Source: Mycolicibacterium peregrinum (GTDB taxonomy: Bacteria; Actinomycetota; Actinomycetes; Mycobacteriales; Mycobacteriaceae). From it: 64,000 bases of DNA. The stretch lies in contig NZ_LZSY01000102.1 in NCBI RefSeq assembly GCF_001665625.1, forward strand, positions 1 through 64,000, given 5' to 3'. Position 1 is the first letter of the stretch. Every line of letters begins with the position of its first letter. The notes beneath the pieces are model-generated. The model did not search any database, was not told where the DNA came from, and saw only the letters and a list, made by a program, of their open reading frames with translations. Below, one piece after another: positions 17,417 to 25,974 of the stretch. The position numbers and the translations under genes are program-made.

Positions 17417-18954
17417 TGTTGAGCCGCCTTCTGCTGCTGATCCGCGTCGTCCTCGACGATCAACAACGTCTCCTCACTGCGGTGCATCAGCTTGAGCACC
17501 AACGGCATCAACAGCAGGACCGCCATGAGTACGTAGGTGACGATCGCGACCGGCTCGGTGAACAGACTGGTCCAGTCCCCGCCGCCGAGTTGCAGGCTCT
17601 GGCGCAGTTGTCGTTCGATACGTGGACCCAGGATCACCCCGATGATCAACGGCAGCACCGGCAATCCGAACCTGCGCATCATCAAACCCAGCAGCCCGAA
17701 GACGAGCAGCAGCGCCAGGTCCAGCGGTTGCACGTTGACCGCGAGCGCTCCCAGCGTGGCGAAGAACAGGATGCCGGCGTACAGGTAGGGCCGCGGGGTG
17801 CGCAGCAGCTTGGCCCACAGCGGCGCCAGCGGCAGGTTGAGCACGAGTAGTAGGAAGTTGCCGATGAACAGGCTGGCGATCAGTGTCCAGATCAGCAGCG
17901 GTTCCTTCTCGAAAAGCGTTGGCCCGGGCTGAATCCCGTAGGACACGAACGCGGTCAGCATCACCGCGGCGGTGGCATTGGTGGGCAGGCCCAACGACAG
18001 CATCGGCACCAGGGTGCCCGCGGCCGAGGCGTTGTTGGCCGCCTCCGGACCGGCGACGCCCTCGATGGCACCCTTGCCGAACTCCTCGGGGTGCCTGGAG
18101 AGGCGCTTTTCGGTGATGTAGGACAGGAACGTCGGCAACTCGGCGCCGCCGGCGGGCAGCGCGCCGAACGGGAATCCGTAGGCGGTACCGCGCAGCCACG
18201 GTTTCCACGACCGCGCGAAGTCCTGGCGGCTCATCCACGGCCGCCCCACCGGAATCACGTCTGCCGGCCGGCGGCGCAGGTGCGCCGCCACCCAGAGTGC
18301 CTCGCCGAGAGCGAAGATCGCCACCGCGATCACCACGATGTCGATGCCGTCGGACAGCTGCGGCAGGCCGAAGGTGGCGCGGGGCTGGCCGGTCAGGAAG
18401 TCGATGCCGACGACGCCGATCGCCAGACCGAGGAACAGCGAGATCGCACCGCGCAGTTTGGACGAACCCAGCACCGCGGTGACCGCGACCAATGCGAACA
18501 GCATGATCGCCAGGTACGAGGGGGCGCCGAGGGTCACCGCGAACCGCGAGATGGGCGGCGCGAACGCGGCCAACAGCGCGGTGCCGATGGCGCCGGCGAC
18601 GAACGAGCCGATGGCGGCGGTGGCCAGGGCCTGGGCGGCCCGGCCGGCCTTGGCCATCTTGTTGCCCTCGATCGCCGTGATCACCGACGAGGATTCACCG
18701 GGGGTGTTCAGCAGGATCGAGGTGGTCGATCCGCCGTACATCCCGCCGTAGAAGATTCCGGCGAACATGATGAACGCCGCGCTCGGGCTGACGTTGTAGG
18801 TCACCGGCAGCAGGAGGGCCACCGTCATGGCCGGGCCGATGCCCGGGAGCACCCCGACGGCGGTGCCCAGCAGCACCCCGATCACGGCGTACAGCAGGTT
18901 CATCGGGGTCGCCGCCTCGGCGAATCCCTGAAGCAACCATTCGAAGTTGTTCAT
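17413..18954 (-). CDS. tctA: Tripartite tricarboxylate transporter, large membrane subunit
   Basis: TctA is the 10-12-helix channel subunit of the TTT family, which imports citrate or related di/tricarboxylates using a periplasmic binding protein. The 513-aa length is typical. Family signatures are visible: [26 protein letters not shown] and [12 protein letters not shown]. The gene starts directly at the tctB stop (no gap) and overlaps usp by 4 nt, giving the operon tctC-tctB-tctA-usp. The substrate cannot be read from the sequence. The neighbouring CitA/CitB-like system supports a citrate-type ligand. Confidence 0.93.
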   Translation of the reverse strand: MNNFEWLLQGFAEAATPMNLLYAVIGVLLGTAVGVLPGIGPAMTVALLLPVTYNVSPSAAFIMFAGIFYGGMYGGSTTSILLNTPGESSSVITAIEGNKMAKAGRAAQALATAAIGSFVAGAIGTALLAAFAPPISRFAVTLGAPSYLAIMLFALVAVTAVLGSSKLRGAISLFLGLAIGVVGIDFLTGQPRATFGLPQLSDGIDIVVIAVAIFALGEALWVAAHLRRRPADVIPVGRPWMSRQDFARSWKPWLRGTAYGFPFGALPAGGAELPTFLSYITEKRLSRHPEEFGKGAIEGVAGPEAANNASAAGTLVPMLSLGLPTNATAAVMLTAFVSYGIQPGPTLFEKEPLLIWTLIASLFIGNFLLLVLNLPLAPLWAKLLRTPRPYLYAGILFFATLGALAVNVQPLDLALLLVFGLLGLMMRRFGLPVLPLIIGVILGPRIERQLRQSLQLGGGDWTSLFTEPVAIVTYVLMAVLLLMPLVLKLMHRSEETLLIVEDDADQQQKAAQQ

Positions 18955-19440
18955 CTACAGAATCCCGTCCAGAATGCCTGCGGGCAGCGGGATTCCGAGC
19001 CCGGAGTAGAACGCGTAGAAGCTCGCCACCGAGAGCACCGTGCCGATCGCAAGATTGCGGACGTAATGACGATTGCCGAGAATCGTTGCCGCCCCGGCGA
19101 ACAGCAGTGCTCCGGTGATGGTCCAGCCCAGCGGTTTGACCAGGAGGATCACCAACACGAACAGTCCGACCAGCAGCCCCACCGTGCGCCAGTCCCCCGG
19201 CATGTTGGGGTCGACATCCTCGCCCGCGTCGGCCTCACCGACCGAGCCACGCGGGATCGCAACCGCCAGAACCAGGGCGAGCGCGATCAGGATGATCCCG
19301 ATCCCCAGTGGAAAGGCACGCGGCCCAACGGGATCGACCTTGGCGAATCCCCCGGTCAGCGTCAGCGCGTCGTAGATCAGGAATGCGCCCACCGCCACCA
19401 GGACCAGGCAGACCAGATACTGCGCCTTGTCGACCTTCAC
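18955..19440 (-). CDS. tctB: Tripartite tricarboxylate transporter, small membrane subunit
   Basis: A 161-aa protein with four predicted transmembrane segments (about 8-26, 43-61, 87-105 and 112-150 in two stretches) separated by an acidic loop, the usual TctB form. It partners TctA in the membrane. Translation starts at GTG, which overlaps the tctC TGA as GTGA, so it is coupled to the binding protein. Sequence conservation in TctB is low; the call rests on size, topology and position between tctC and tctA. Confidence 0.88.
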   Translation of the reverse strand: MKVDKAQYLVCLVLVAVGAFLIYDALTLTGGFAKVDPVGPRAFPLGIGIILIALALVLAVAIPRGSVGEADAGEDVDPNMPGDWRTVGLLVGLFVLVILLVKPLGWTITGALLFAGAATILGNRHYVRNLAIGTVLSVASFYAFYSGLGIPLPAGILDGIL

Positions 19441-20420
19441 AACAGCCCCAATTCACTCAGCGTCGTCGAGACGCGGTTGTCTTGATCACGCAGGAACTGT
19501 TCGAAGTCGGCTCCCGTGCTGAAGGCGTCACTCCAGCCGTTCTTGACCAGCGCGTCGCGCCACTGCTCGGTGCCGTGCAGGTCGGTCAGCGCCCGTACCA
19601 TCGCATCCTTGGCCTCACCGGAAACGCCTGGCGGCGCAAGTATTCCGCGCCAGTTGGTGAACGTCAGATCGATGCCCGCCTCAGTCAGGGTCGGCGCGTC
19701 GATCCCCTCGACCCGCTTGGCACCCGAGACCGCCAGCACCCGGACCTGCCCCGCCTCGATCTGGTCGACGAACTCGCCGAGGCCGGTGGTACCCGCCGCG
19801 ATCTTCTTGCCCAGCAGGGCCGTCAGCAGATCACCGCCGCCGTCGTAGGTGATGTAGTTGACCTTGCGCGGGTCGACTCCGACCGCTCGTGCGGTCTCCA
19901 TCGGGAACAGGTGGTCGGGCCCGCCCGGTGAGGATCCGCCGCCGATCGTGACCTTGGCCGGATCGGCCTTCCACGCCGCCACGAGATCACCGATGGTGCG
20001 GAACGGCGAATCCCCCGGCACCAGAATGCCTTCCTGTTCCTCGACCATCTTGGCCAGCGCGGTGGCGTCCGACGCGCGAGCAGAGGAACCGTTGGTGTAG
20101 ACGGCACCCACCACGCCGAGCCCCATCATCATCATGAGGTCGTCGTTGCCCTTCTCGTTCATCAGCCGCGCCATCGCCACGGTGCCGCCGGCGCCGATGA
20201 CGTTGAACACCTCGATACGGCCGGTGATGTCGGTGTCCTCCATGATCTTCACCGCGGTACGGGCAGTCAGGTCGTAACCACCTCCTGGGCTGTTCGGCAC
20301 CATCATGCGCAGCCGATGCAAGCCCCTGGATTCGTCGCCGCGGGTAACTCCGCAGGCTGTGACCAGCATCAGCGCGACCACGGCCACCATCAGACCGGCA
20401 CCTAGTCGTCGAAACCTCAT
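19437..20420 (-). CDS. tctC: Tricarboxylate-binding lipoprotein of the TTT system
   Basis: This 327-aa extracytoplasmic binding protein starts with a short basic segment and hydrophobic core ending in the lipobox LVTAC (Cys23), so it should be lipid-anchored outside the membrane. The mature part has TctC/Bug features such as MVPNSPGGGYDLTAR, YDGGGD and a C-terminal GILAPPG segment. I chose the ATG at 20420 because it gives a clean lipoprotein signal. The longer frame (to 20540) would run through the divergent promoter and the CRP-like site. It is the first gene of tctCBA-usp and probably delivers citrate-like ligands to TctA/B. Confidence 0.9.
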   Translation of the reverse strand: MRFRRLGAGLMVAVVALMLVTACGVTRGDESRGLHRLRMMVPNSPGGGYDLTARTAVKIMEDTDITGRIEVFNVIGAGGTVAMARLMNEKGNDDLMMMMGLGVVGAVYTNGSSARASDATALAKMVEEQEGILVPGDSPFRTIGDLVAAWKADPAKVTIGGGSSPGGPDHLFPMETARAVGVDPRKVNYITYDGGGDLLTALLGKKIAAGTTGLGEFVDQIEAGQVRVLAVSGAKRVEGIDAPTLTEAGIDLTFTNWRGILAPPGVSGEAKDAMVRALTDLHGTEQWRDALVKNGWSDAFSTGADFEQFLRDQDNRVSTTLSELGLL

Positions 20421-20444
20421 GGTCAGCAATACTGGACCCATGAC

Positions 20445-20458
20445 GTGACGCAGGTCAC
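20445..20458. promoter_or_regulatory. CRP/GlxR-like site between tctC and the sensor kinase
   Basis: GTGA-CGCAGG-TCAC matches the GTGA-N6-TCAC core of mycobacterial CRP (and corynebacterial GlxR) sites, whose fuller consensus is TGTGA-N6-TCACA. It lies in the 67-nt region between the divergent starts of tctC (20420) and the sensor kinase (20488). It is therefore placed to couple carbon status (cAMP) to uptake and sensing of tricarboxylates. The outer bases are C on both sides, so it is not a full consensus. Confidence 0.5.
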
Positions 20459-20487
20459 CTATTCGGACGCAAAGGAAGTTTTGTTCG

Positions 20488-22110
20488 TTGAGTTCACCAG
20501 CCCCGCGGACACCGCGCGCACGCACCCGGTTCTTGCCCAATGGCAGCCTGGCCGCACGCTTTCTGGTGTTTCAGCTTCTGGTGGTCGCGGTCGTGCTGGT
20601 CGCGGTGGCCGCGGTGTCGGTGGCGCAGTCCACGCGGGAGTTCCGTGATGTCCGCGGGCAGCGGATGATCGCGGTCGCCGAGAACGTCGCGTCAACACCC
20701 GTCGTCCGGGATCGCTACGACGACCCGTTCGCCGCTTCGGTGCTGGCGCCCGAGGTCGAGCGTGCGGTGGCCCTGTCGGGCGCCGAGCGGGCCGAGATCA
20801 CCGATCCCGCCGGGACTGTGCGGGTGTCGTCGGATCCGGACCGCATCGGCCGACGGCTCGACCTGAGCAGCAGCCGGGCCGACGAGGGCCGAGCCTGGTC
20901 CGGCGACAGCGATGCCGACGGCTCGCACCGCCTGGTGGGACAGGTCCCCATCCTGGCTGCCGACGGCGCGGTGCTGGCGATCGTGTCGGTCAGCGAGCGC
21001 TACCCGTCGCTGTGGGAGTTGTTGGGCGGCGCCGGTGAACGTCTGCTGATCTATCTCGGACTGGGTGCGGCGCTCGGGATGCTGGCCTCGTGGTTGTTGT
21101 CGCGGCGAATCAACCGTCACACCCGTGGCCTGGACATCGCGGAGATCGCCACCCTGGCCGATCACCGGGAAGCGCTGCTGCACAGCATCCGTGAGGGTGT
21201 GGTGGCGGTGAGCAATGACGGGGTCATCACACTGATCAACGACAGCGCGTCCGAACTGCTGGGAATTGGTGCCGACGCGGTGGGCCGCCGCGTCGATGCG
21301 GTCGGTCTGGAACCGGGTGTGGAGGCATTCCTGTTGTCCGGCGAGGGAACTCACGCCGAAGAATCCGACGTGGTGATCACCACGCCGACCCGGGTGTTGG
21401 CACTCAACCGCCGCGCCGCCCGCAGTCAGGGCAGGAGGATCGGTACCGTGACCACCATGCGCGACAGCACCGAGCTCGCCGCACTGCAGGCTCAGCTGTC
21501 CTCACACCGCAGTGTGACCGACACACTGCGGGCCCAGACCCACGAGTTCTCGAATCAGCTGCACACCATCTCCGGTTTGACCCAGTTGGGCGAGTTCGAC
21601 GCGGTCCGCACTCTGGTCGGCACCCTGACCCGACGCCGGGCCGAAATCAACGAGGCTGTCACCCAACATGTTTCAGATCCAGCGGTGGCCGCGCTCCTGA
21701 TCGCCAAGACATCACTGGCCGCCGAGAGCGGGGTCACCCTCGGCCTGACCGACGACAGCCACCTGGACGCACTCGACCCGGCTCTGGCCACCGACGTGAT
21801 CACGTTGCTGGGCAATCTGATCGACAATGCCGTCGACGTGTCGGTGGGCTCGGCGGCCGCACGGGTGGACGTGCGCATCGACGATGCGGCCGGCCTGGTG
21901 CTGGCGGTCTCGGACTCCGGACCGGGGGTGCCCGAACACCTTCGGGAGTCCATCTTCTCCCGCGGCGTCACCTCCAAGGCCGAGGTGCCCGGCGGGAGGG
22001 GGATCGGCCTGGCCCTGGTTCGGTTGGTGACGGCCCAGCACGGGGGTGCCGTCGAGGTCACCGACGCGCCAGGTGGCGGCGCCCTGTTCGTGGTGAGACT
22101 GCATGCGTGA
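20488..22110 (+). CDS. CitA/DcuS-type sensor histidine kinase
   Basis: The 540-aa kinase has an N-terminal membrane helix (about 22-46), a ~135-residue extracytoplasmic sensing domain, a second helix (about 186-206), a PAS-like domain and a kinase core. The phospho-acceptor is His352 in QTHEFSNQLH, the CitA/DcuS-type H-box. N-box LIDNAVD and G-boxes DSGPGVPE and GRGIGLALV follow. Such kinases sense external citrate or C4-dicarboxylates. Translation probably starts at the TTG, 9 nt after GGAAG. It is divergent from tctCBA and its end overlaps the response regulator by 8 nt. It most likely controls that transporter (inference from position). Confidence 0.88.
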   Translation: MSSPAPRTPRARTRFLPNGSLAARFLVFQLLVVAVVLVAVAAVSVAQSTREFRDVRGQRMIAVAENVASTPVVRDRYDDPFAASVLAPEVERAVALSGAERAEITDPAGTVRVSSDPDRIGRRLDLSSSRADEGRAWSGDSDADGSHRLVGQVPILAADGAVLAIVSVSERYPSLWELLGGAGERLLIYLGLGAALGMLASWLLSRRINRHTRGLDIAEIATLADHREALLHSIREGVVAVSNDGVITLINDSASELLGIGADAVGRRVDAVGLEPGVEAFLLSGEGTHAEESDVVITTPTRVLALNRRAARSQGRRIGTVTTMRDSTELAALQAQLSSHRSVTDTLRAQTHEFSNQLHTISGLTQLGEFDAVRTLVGTLTRRRAEINEAVTQHVSDPAVAALLIAKTSLAAESGVTLGLTDDSHLDALDPALATDVITLLGNLIDNAVDVSVGSAAARVDVRIDDAAGLVLAVSDSGPGVPEHLRESIFSRGVTSKAEVPGGRGIGLALVRLVTAQHGGAVEVTDAPGGGALFVVRLHA

Positions 22111-22753
22111 CGTCCTGGTGGTCGACGACGACTTCATGGTGGCCGAGATCCACCGCCGCTTCGTCGAACGCGTCGACGGGTTCCGCCCGGTCGGCGTGGC
22201 GCGCACCGGGGCCGACGCGCTGGCGTCGGCAGCCGAGCTGCGTCCCGATCTGATCCTTCTCGACGTCTATCTGCCCGACATGACCGGGCTCGAGGTGCTC
22301 CAGCGGTTGCGCGCCGAGGGCAACCGGGTCGGCGTCATCATGGTCACCGCGGCCCGCGAACTCGACACGGTCCGGGGCGCGTTGGACGGCGGCGCCGCCG
22401 ATTATCTGGTCAAACCGTTCGACTTCGATCAGTTGCAGACGAAGTTGGCGGCGTTCGCCACCCGCGCCGAGGCACTCGCGGGCGCCGGAGGTGCCGATCA
22501 GTCGACCATCGACGCGCTGTTCGGCGGCTCGGCGGTGGTGCTGCCCAAGGGGCTCGGCGCCGAAACCGGTCGCCTCGTCATGGCCGCAGTACGCACCGCC
22601 GGTGAGGTATCAGCCATGGAATGTGCTCAGCTGGTGGGGATTTCGCGTGTCAGCGCCCGACGCTATCTGGAGCACTACCTGAGCACGGGGGCTTTGGAAC
22701 TGCGATTGCAGTACGGAACCGGTAGGCCCGAACGGCGTTACCGGGCGAAGTGA
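22103..22753 (+). CDS. CitB/DcuR-type response regulator
   Basis: A 216-aa response regulator. The receiver domain has VVDDD near the start, phospho-acceptor Asp54 in LLDVYLP, the conserved Thr in MVTA and Lys in VKPFDF. The C-terminal half has a helix-turn-helix of the CitB type (SAMECAQLVGISRVSARRYL). It overlaps the kinase by 8 nt, so the two are made together. The likely targets are the divergent tct operon and its own promoter. A motif shared with the dioxygenase promoter begins just after its stop codon. Confidence 0.88.
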   Translation: MRDVLVVDDDFMVAEIHRRFVERVDGFRPVGVARTGADALASAAELRPDLILLDVYLPDMTGLEVLQRLRAEGNRVGVIMVTAARELDTVRGALDGGAADYLVKPFDFDQLQTKLAAFATRAEALAGAGGADQSTIDALFGGSAVVLPKGLGAETGRLVMAAVRTAGEVSAMECAQLVGISRVSARRYLEHYLSTGALELRLQYGTGRPERRYRAK

Positions 22754-22754
22754 G

Positions 22755-22769
22755 GTAGCCCGCTACTCA
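22755..22769. promoter_or_regulatory. Second copy of the GTAGCC-N2-CTACTCA motif, upstream of P450
   Basis: GTAGC-CC-GCTAC has 5-bp inverted arms and is followed by TCA. Aligned to 6950-6964 it differs at 2 of 15 positions. It starts 2 nt after the response-regulator stop and ends 68 nt before the P450 ATG at 22838, nearly the same spacing as at the dioxygenase gene. It may be an operator shared by two oxygenase genes 15 kb apart. The regulator is unknown. Confidence 0.42.
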
Positions 22770-22837
22770 CGACTCGCGGCGTCGGGAAGACCAGCATCAC
22801 CATCAGCAGGTTCTTGCCCGATCACGCGGAGGCTGTC

Positions 22838-24046
22838 ATGACGCTGGTAACCGATGCCGACCTTCCCCCGCTCGACTACGAGCACGAGACCGATCCCGAG
22901 GCTGTACACCGGCTGATCGCGCAGGCCCGCGCCCACTCCCCGATCGCGATGGGGCCCCACGGTCCGGAGCTGTTGAGCTACGACCTGGTCCGCACGACCC
23001 TGCGCGATGCGCGCTTCGAGATCCCCAAAGGCGTGTTCCTGGCCGCGCAGGGCATCACGTCCGGCCCGCTGTGGGACCGCGCGAACAGCAGCCTGCTGGG
23101 TGTCGATACCGAATCGCACACCCGGTTGCGCCGACTCGTCGCCAAGGCGTTCGCACCCCGCAGCGCCGACCGGCTCCGCGAAACCTGCGTCGACATCGTC
23201 ACCGAACTCACGGACCCCTACCTGCCCGAGGGGCACTGCGACGTGGTTGCCGACATCGCCGTGCAGTATCCGATCCCGGTGATCTGCGCGCTGCTGGGCG
23301 CCCCGCGCCAGGACTGGCATCTGTTCTCCCAGTGGGCCGATGACATCTTCAAGATGTTCAGCTGGAACCTCGGCGCCCATGCCGACACGGTCGAGGCAGC
23401 CTGGCTACAGCTCGACGAATACGTCGATGCCATGGTGGAGCGACGGAACTCCAGCCTCTCCGATGATCTGCTCTCCGATCTGGTCCGGGCGGAGGTCGAC
23501 GGTGACCGCCTCACGCATTCCGAGCTGCTGATGCTGGCCGGCGGCGTCATACTGGCGGGCACCGATACCACCCGCAATCAACTCGCGGCGGCCGTCCAGG
23601 TGCTGTGCGACTATCCTGAACAGTGGCTGATGCTGGCCGAAAACCCTGATATGGCACCGCTTTTCGTCGATGAACTACTGCGCCACACGCCGATCGCCCT
23701 GAGCAGTGTGCGGATCGCACGCGAGGATACCGAACTGGGCGGCCTCACGTTCCCGGCCGGAACCCAGGTGGTGGTGAACTTCGCTGCGGCCAACCGGGAT
23801 CCACAGGTGTACGACGAGCCCGAGCGATTCGACGTCAACCGCATCGGACCCCCGGCCATGATGACGTTCGGCGGCGGTTTGCACTACTGCCTGGGGGTCC
23901 ATCTGGCCAGGGTCGAGCTCACCGAGGCATTGCGCGTACTCACCCGGAAGCTGCGCAACCCCCGGTGCGAGCGACGTGCGCCCTGGAAGCCGATGACGGG
24001 TATCACCGGTCCCGCGTCACTGCCGCTGAACTTCGAGGCAGCCTGA
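22838..24046 (+). CDS. Cytochrome P450 monooxygenase
   Basis: A 402-aa soluble bacterial P450. Visible motifs are the I-helix AGTDTT (240-245), the ExxR of ELLR in the K-helix, and the haem loop FGGGLHYCLG with Cys351 as thiolate ligand. I chose the ATG at 22838 because GGAGG lies just before it; a TTG eight codons upstream lacks such a site. No ferredoxin or reductase gene is adjacent, so redox partners come from elsewhere. The substrate cannot be predicted. Confidence 0.92.
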   Translation: MTLVTDADLPPLDYEHETDPEAVHRLIAQARAHSPIAMGPHGPELLSYDLVRTTLRDARFEIPKGVFLAAQGITSGPLWDRANSSLLGVDTESHTRLRRLVAKAFAPRSADRLRETCVDIVTELTDPYLPEGHCDVVADIAVQYPIPVICALLGAPRQDWHLFSQWADDIFKMFSWNLGAHADTVEAAWLQLDEYVDAMVERRNSSLSDDLLSDLVRAEVDGDRLTHSELLMLAGGVILAGTDTTRNQLAAAVQVLCDYPEQWLMLAENPDMAPLFVDELLRHTPIALSSVRIAREDTELGGLTFPAGTQVVVNFAAANRDPQVYDEPERFDVNRIGPPAMMTFGGGLHYCLGVHLARVELTEALRVLTRKLRNPRCERRAPWKPMTGITGPASLPLNFEAA

Positions 24047-24057
24047 AGGTCTAATAA

Positions 24058-24089
24058 TTGGACCTGAAATTCGGCACGCATCGCATAAT
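24058..24089 (+). promoter_or_regulatory. Candidate promoter for the amidotransferase gene
   Basis: CATAAT (24084-24089) ends 6 nt before the GTG start at 24096, with no ribosome binding site between, which fits a leaderless transcript. TTGGAC (24058-24063) could be the -35 element, although the 20-nt spacer is long. A small inverted repeat, AGGTC-N9-GACCT (24047-24065), starts right after the P450 stop codon and overlaps this region. Confidence 0.4.
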
Positions 24090-24095
24090 GGCGGC

Positions 24096-24818
24096 GTGAC
24101 ATCGAAGGTTCTGTTCCTGCGAAACGACCACACAGCCACCGAGGCCATGCTGGCCGATGTCTTCGCCGAATACGGCTTTGACATCGACACGTTCCAGGTC
24201 GTTGCGCCCGAGCAAGAGGACGCGCCCGCGGGTGAGGTGACCTTCCCCGATCCGACGGACTATGACGTGATCGTTCCGCTGGGCGCCCGCTGGGCGGTCT
24301 ACGACGAATCCCTGCTCGACAGCTGGGTCGGAGCCGAGATGGCCATGGTGCGCGCGGCGGTGGAGGCCGGGGTCGGTGTACTCGGGGTGTGCTTCGGCGG
24401 ACAGCTCGTCGCCCAGGCCCTCGGCGGATCGGTCAACAGGTCGCCGGCACCCGAAGTGGGCTGGTACGACGTGGTCACCGACGACGAGCAGTTGGTTCCC
24501 GGCGGTCCATGGTTCCAGTGGCATTTCGACCGCTGGACACTGCCGCCCGGGGCCACCGAGATCGCCCGCACACCGGCCGCCTCGCAGGCCTTCGTGCTGG
24601 GCACGGCGCTGGCCTTGCAGTTCCACCCGGAGCTCGATTCCGGGCTGTTGGAAGTCTGGTTGGCCCACGACCGCGACGGCGAGGTGGCCGGAATCGGTGG
24701 CAGCCACGATGAATTACGCTTGCAAACAAGAGAATTCGTCGATGATGCGGCCGCCCGCCTACGCGCCCTGGTCCGGGCGTTCCTCAGCCGGGTGGTCCGG
24801 CACCGACCATCGACGTAG
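24096..24818 (+). CDS. Class I glutamine amidotransferase domain protein
   Basis: This 240-aa protein is a stand-alone class I glutamine amidotransferase domain. The nucleophile Cys99 sits in GVCFGGQ, and the His-x-Glu of the triad is in LQFHPEL. It should release ammonia from glutamine or act on a related gamma-glutamyl substrate. No synthase partner is fused or adjacent, so the acceptor is unknown. GTG is the start and a -10-like box lies just before it. It is followed 6 nt later by a phosphoribosyltransferase gene; a purine- or nucleotide-related link is possible but not shown. Confidence 0.82.
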   Translation: MTSKVLFLRNDHTATEAMLADVFAEYGFDIDTFQVVAPEQEDAPAGEVTFPDPTDYDVIVPLGARWAVYDESLLDSWVGAEMAMVRAAVEAGVGVLGVCFGGQLVAQALGGSVNRSPAPEVGWYDVVTDDEQLVPGGPWFQWHFDRWTLPPGATEIARTPAASQAFVLGTALALQFHPELDSGLLEVWLAHDRDGEVAGIGGSHDELRLQTREFVDDAAARLRALVRAFLSRVVRHRPST

Positions 24819-24824
24819 GCTGAC

Positions 24825-25535
24825 ATGAGCCGGCGGAATTCTCCTTCAGCGCCGGCCACAGTGCCGATGAACACCTGGAGTCTTCGAGCGAGCAGGGACC
24901 GCACCTACCAGGACCGCCACGAGGCGGGCCGGGTCCTGGCCGAGCAGCTGGTGTCCTATCGAGACCGACCCGAGGTACTAGTTCTCGGCCTGGCCCGGGG
25001 CGGAGTACCGATCGCCGCCGAGGTCGCCTCGTTCCTGCATGCTCCGCTGGATGTGTTCGTGGTCCGCAAGCTGGGCGTGCCGCAGTGGCAGGAACTCGCC
25101 ATGGGTGCGGTGGCCTCGGGCGGCGGGCTGGTGCTCAACGACGAGCTGGTGAACCGCCTCGGCATCGACGACGACACCATCGCCGAGACGATCCGGCACG
25201 AGACCGCCGAGATCCAGCGTCGGGAGCAGGCCTATCGCGGGGGTGCGCCACCCCCCGACCTCACCGGCCGGACCGTGATCCTGGTGGACGACGGTATCGC
25301 CACCGGGGCCACGATGCTGGCCGCGGTCCGTGCCGTACGCGCGGCGCGACGGGTCGTGGTGGCGGTCCCGGTCGGACCACCGACGGTCAGCGGTCAACTC
25401 ATGGAGGAGGCCGACGAGGTGGTGTGCCCCAGCACTCCATCCCAGTTCGAAGCGGTGGGCCAGGCCTTCGCAGACTTCCACCAGGTCAGCGACGACGAGG
25501 TACGCCGCTTACTGGCACAGCCCGGCGAGGGCTAG
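24825..25535 (+). CDS. Phosphoribosyltransferase-domain protein (Rv2143-like)
   Basis: The 236-aa protein has a type I phosphoribosyltransferase fold. The PRPP loop is VILVDDGIATGATM, and GLARGGVPIAAEVA lies near the N-terminus. Such proteins transfer bases to or from PRPP, but many stand-alone members have unknown substrates. It corresponds by position to Rv2143 of M. tuberculosis. The ATG at 24825 is taken; an in-frame ATG at 24867 would give a shorter N-terminus. TAGGCT (24816-24821) lies just before the start. The stop overlaps that of the next, convergent gene in a 4-nt CTAG. Confidence 0.82.
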   Translation: MSRRNSPSAPATVPMNTWSLRASRDRTYQDRHEAGRVLAEQLVSYRDRPEVLVLGLARGGVPIAAEVASFLHAPLDVFVVRKLGVPQWQELAMGAVASGGGLVLNDELVNRLGIDDDTIAETIRHETAEIQRREQAYRGGAPPPDLTGRTVILVDDGIATGATMLAAVRAVRAARRVVVAVPVGPPTVSGQLMEEADEVVCPSTPSQFEAVGQAFADFHQVSDDEVRRLLAQPGEG

Positions 25536-25903
25536 CTCTTGTTGTACTTCTCGGCGGAATCGTCGACCTCGACGTCCGCATCGGCGGCGTCGGGCTCCAC
25601 GGCGACATCCGACTCCGGCTCGGCGACCAGCTCGTCGGGATAGTCCACCGGCGCGTCGACCGCTTCGAAGGTCTCGGTCGTCTCGGTGGCGTTGGCCTCA
25701 TCGGCCGCCGCGGTGTCAGCGTCTTCGGCAGCACCGGCCTTGGTTCCGCGCGAGCGTTCCCGCAATGCGTCGACGATCAGCAGCAGCACGCCGATCACGC
25801 TGGCGCCGATACAGACCCAGGCGATCAACTCATTGCTGGTTACCACCGCGGTCACCAGCGCGGCCAGGCCGATGACGGCAAGCACGAGCGCAATGATCAA
25901 CAT
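25532..25903 (-). CDS. Small membrane protein with acidic tail (Rv2144c-like)
   Basis: A 123-aa protein with two predicted transmembrane helices (about 2-22 and 27-46), a short basic patch (RERSRGTK) and a strongly acidic, Ala/Glu/Asp-rich C-terminal tail of about 65 residues. Topology suggests the tail lies in the cytoplasm. No enzymatic motif is visible and the function is unknown. It lies immediately downstream of wag31 on the same strand, as Rv2144c does in M. tuberculosis, so a link to polar growth is possible by position only. Confidence 0.8.
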   Translation of the reverse strand: MLIIALVLAVIGLAALVTAVVTSNELIAWVCIGASVIGVLLLIVDALRERSRGTKAGAAEDADTAAADEANATETTETFEAVDAPVDYPDELVAEPESDVAVEPDAADADVEVDDSAEKYNKS

Positions 25904-25923
25904 CGTTCAACCCTAAGTGTGGT

Positions 25924-25939
25924 GGCCCGTGATCGGGCC
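25924..25939 (-). terminator. Short hairpin after wag31
   Basis: GGCCCG-TGAT-CGGGCC is a perfect 6-bp stem with a 4-nt loop in the 71-nt gap between wag31 and the next gene. There is no T-run, so it may be an attenuator, a processing stem or a weak terminator, not a classical intrinsic terminator. Confidence 0.35.
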
Positions 25940-25974
25940 GGTTCACGACAGTGTGAGGAAGTCGGGCTTTCCGG

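Noticed and set aside
18091..19485. A 464-codon plus-strand frame opposite tctA/tctB
   Set aside because: Antisense shadow of conserved membrane subunits; the translation is Arg/Gln/Gly/His-rich with no fold-like pattern.
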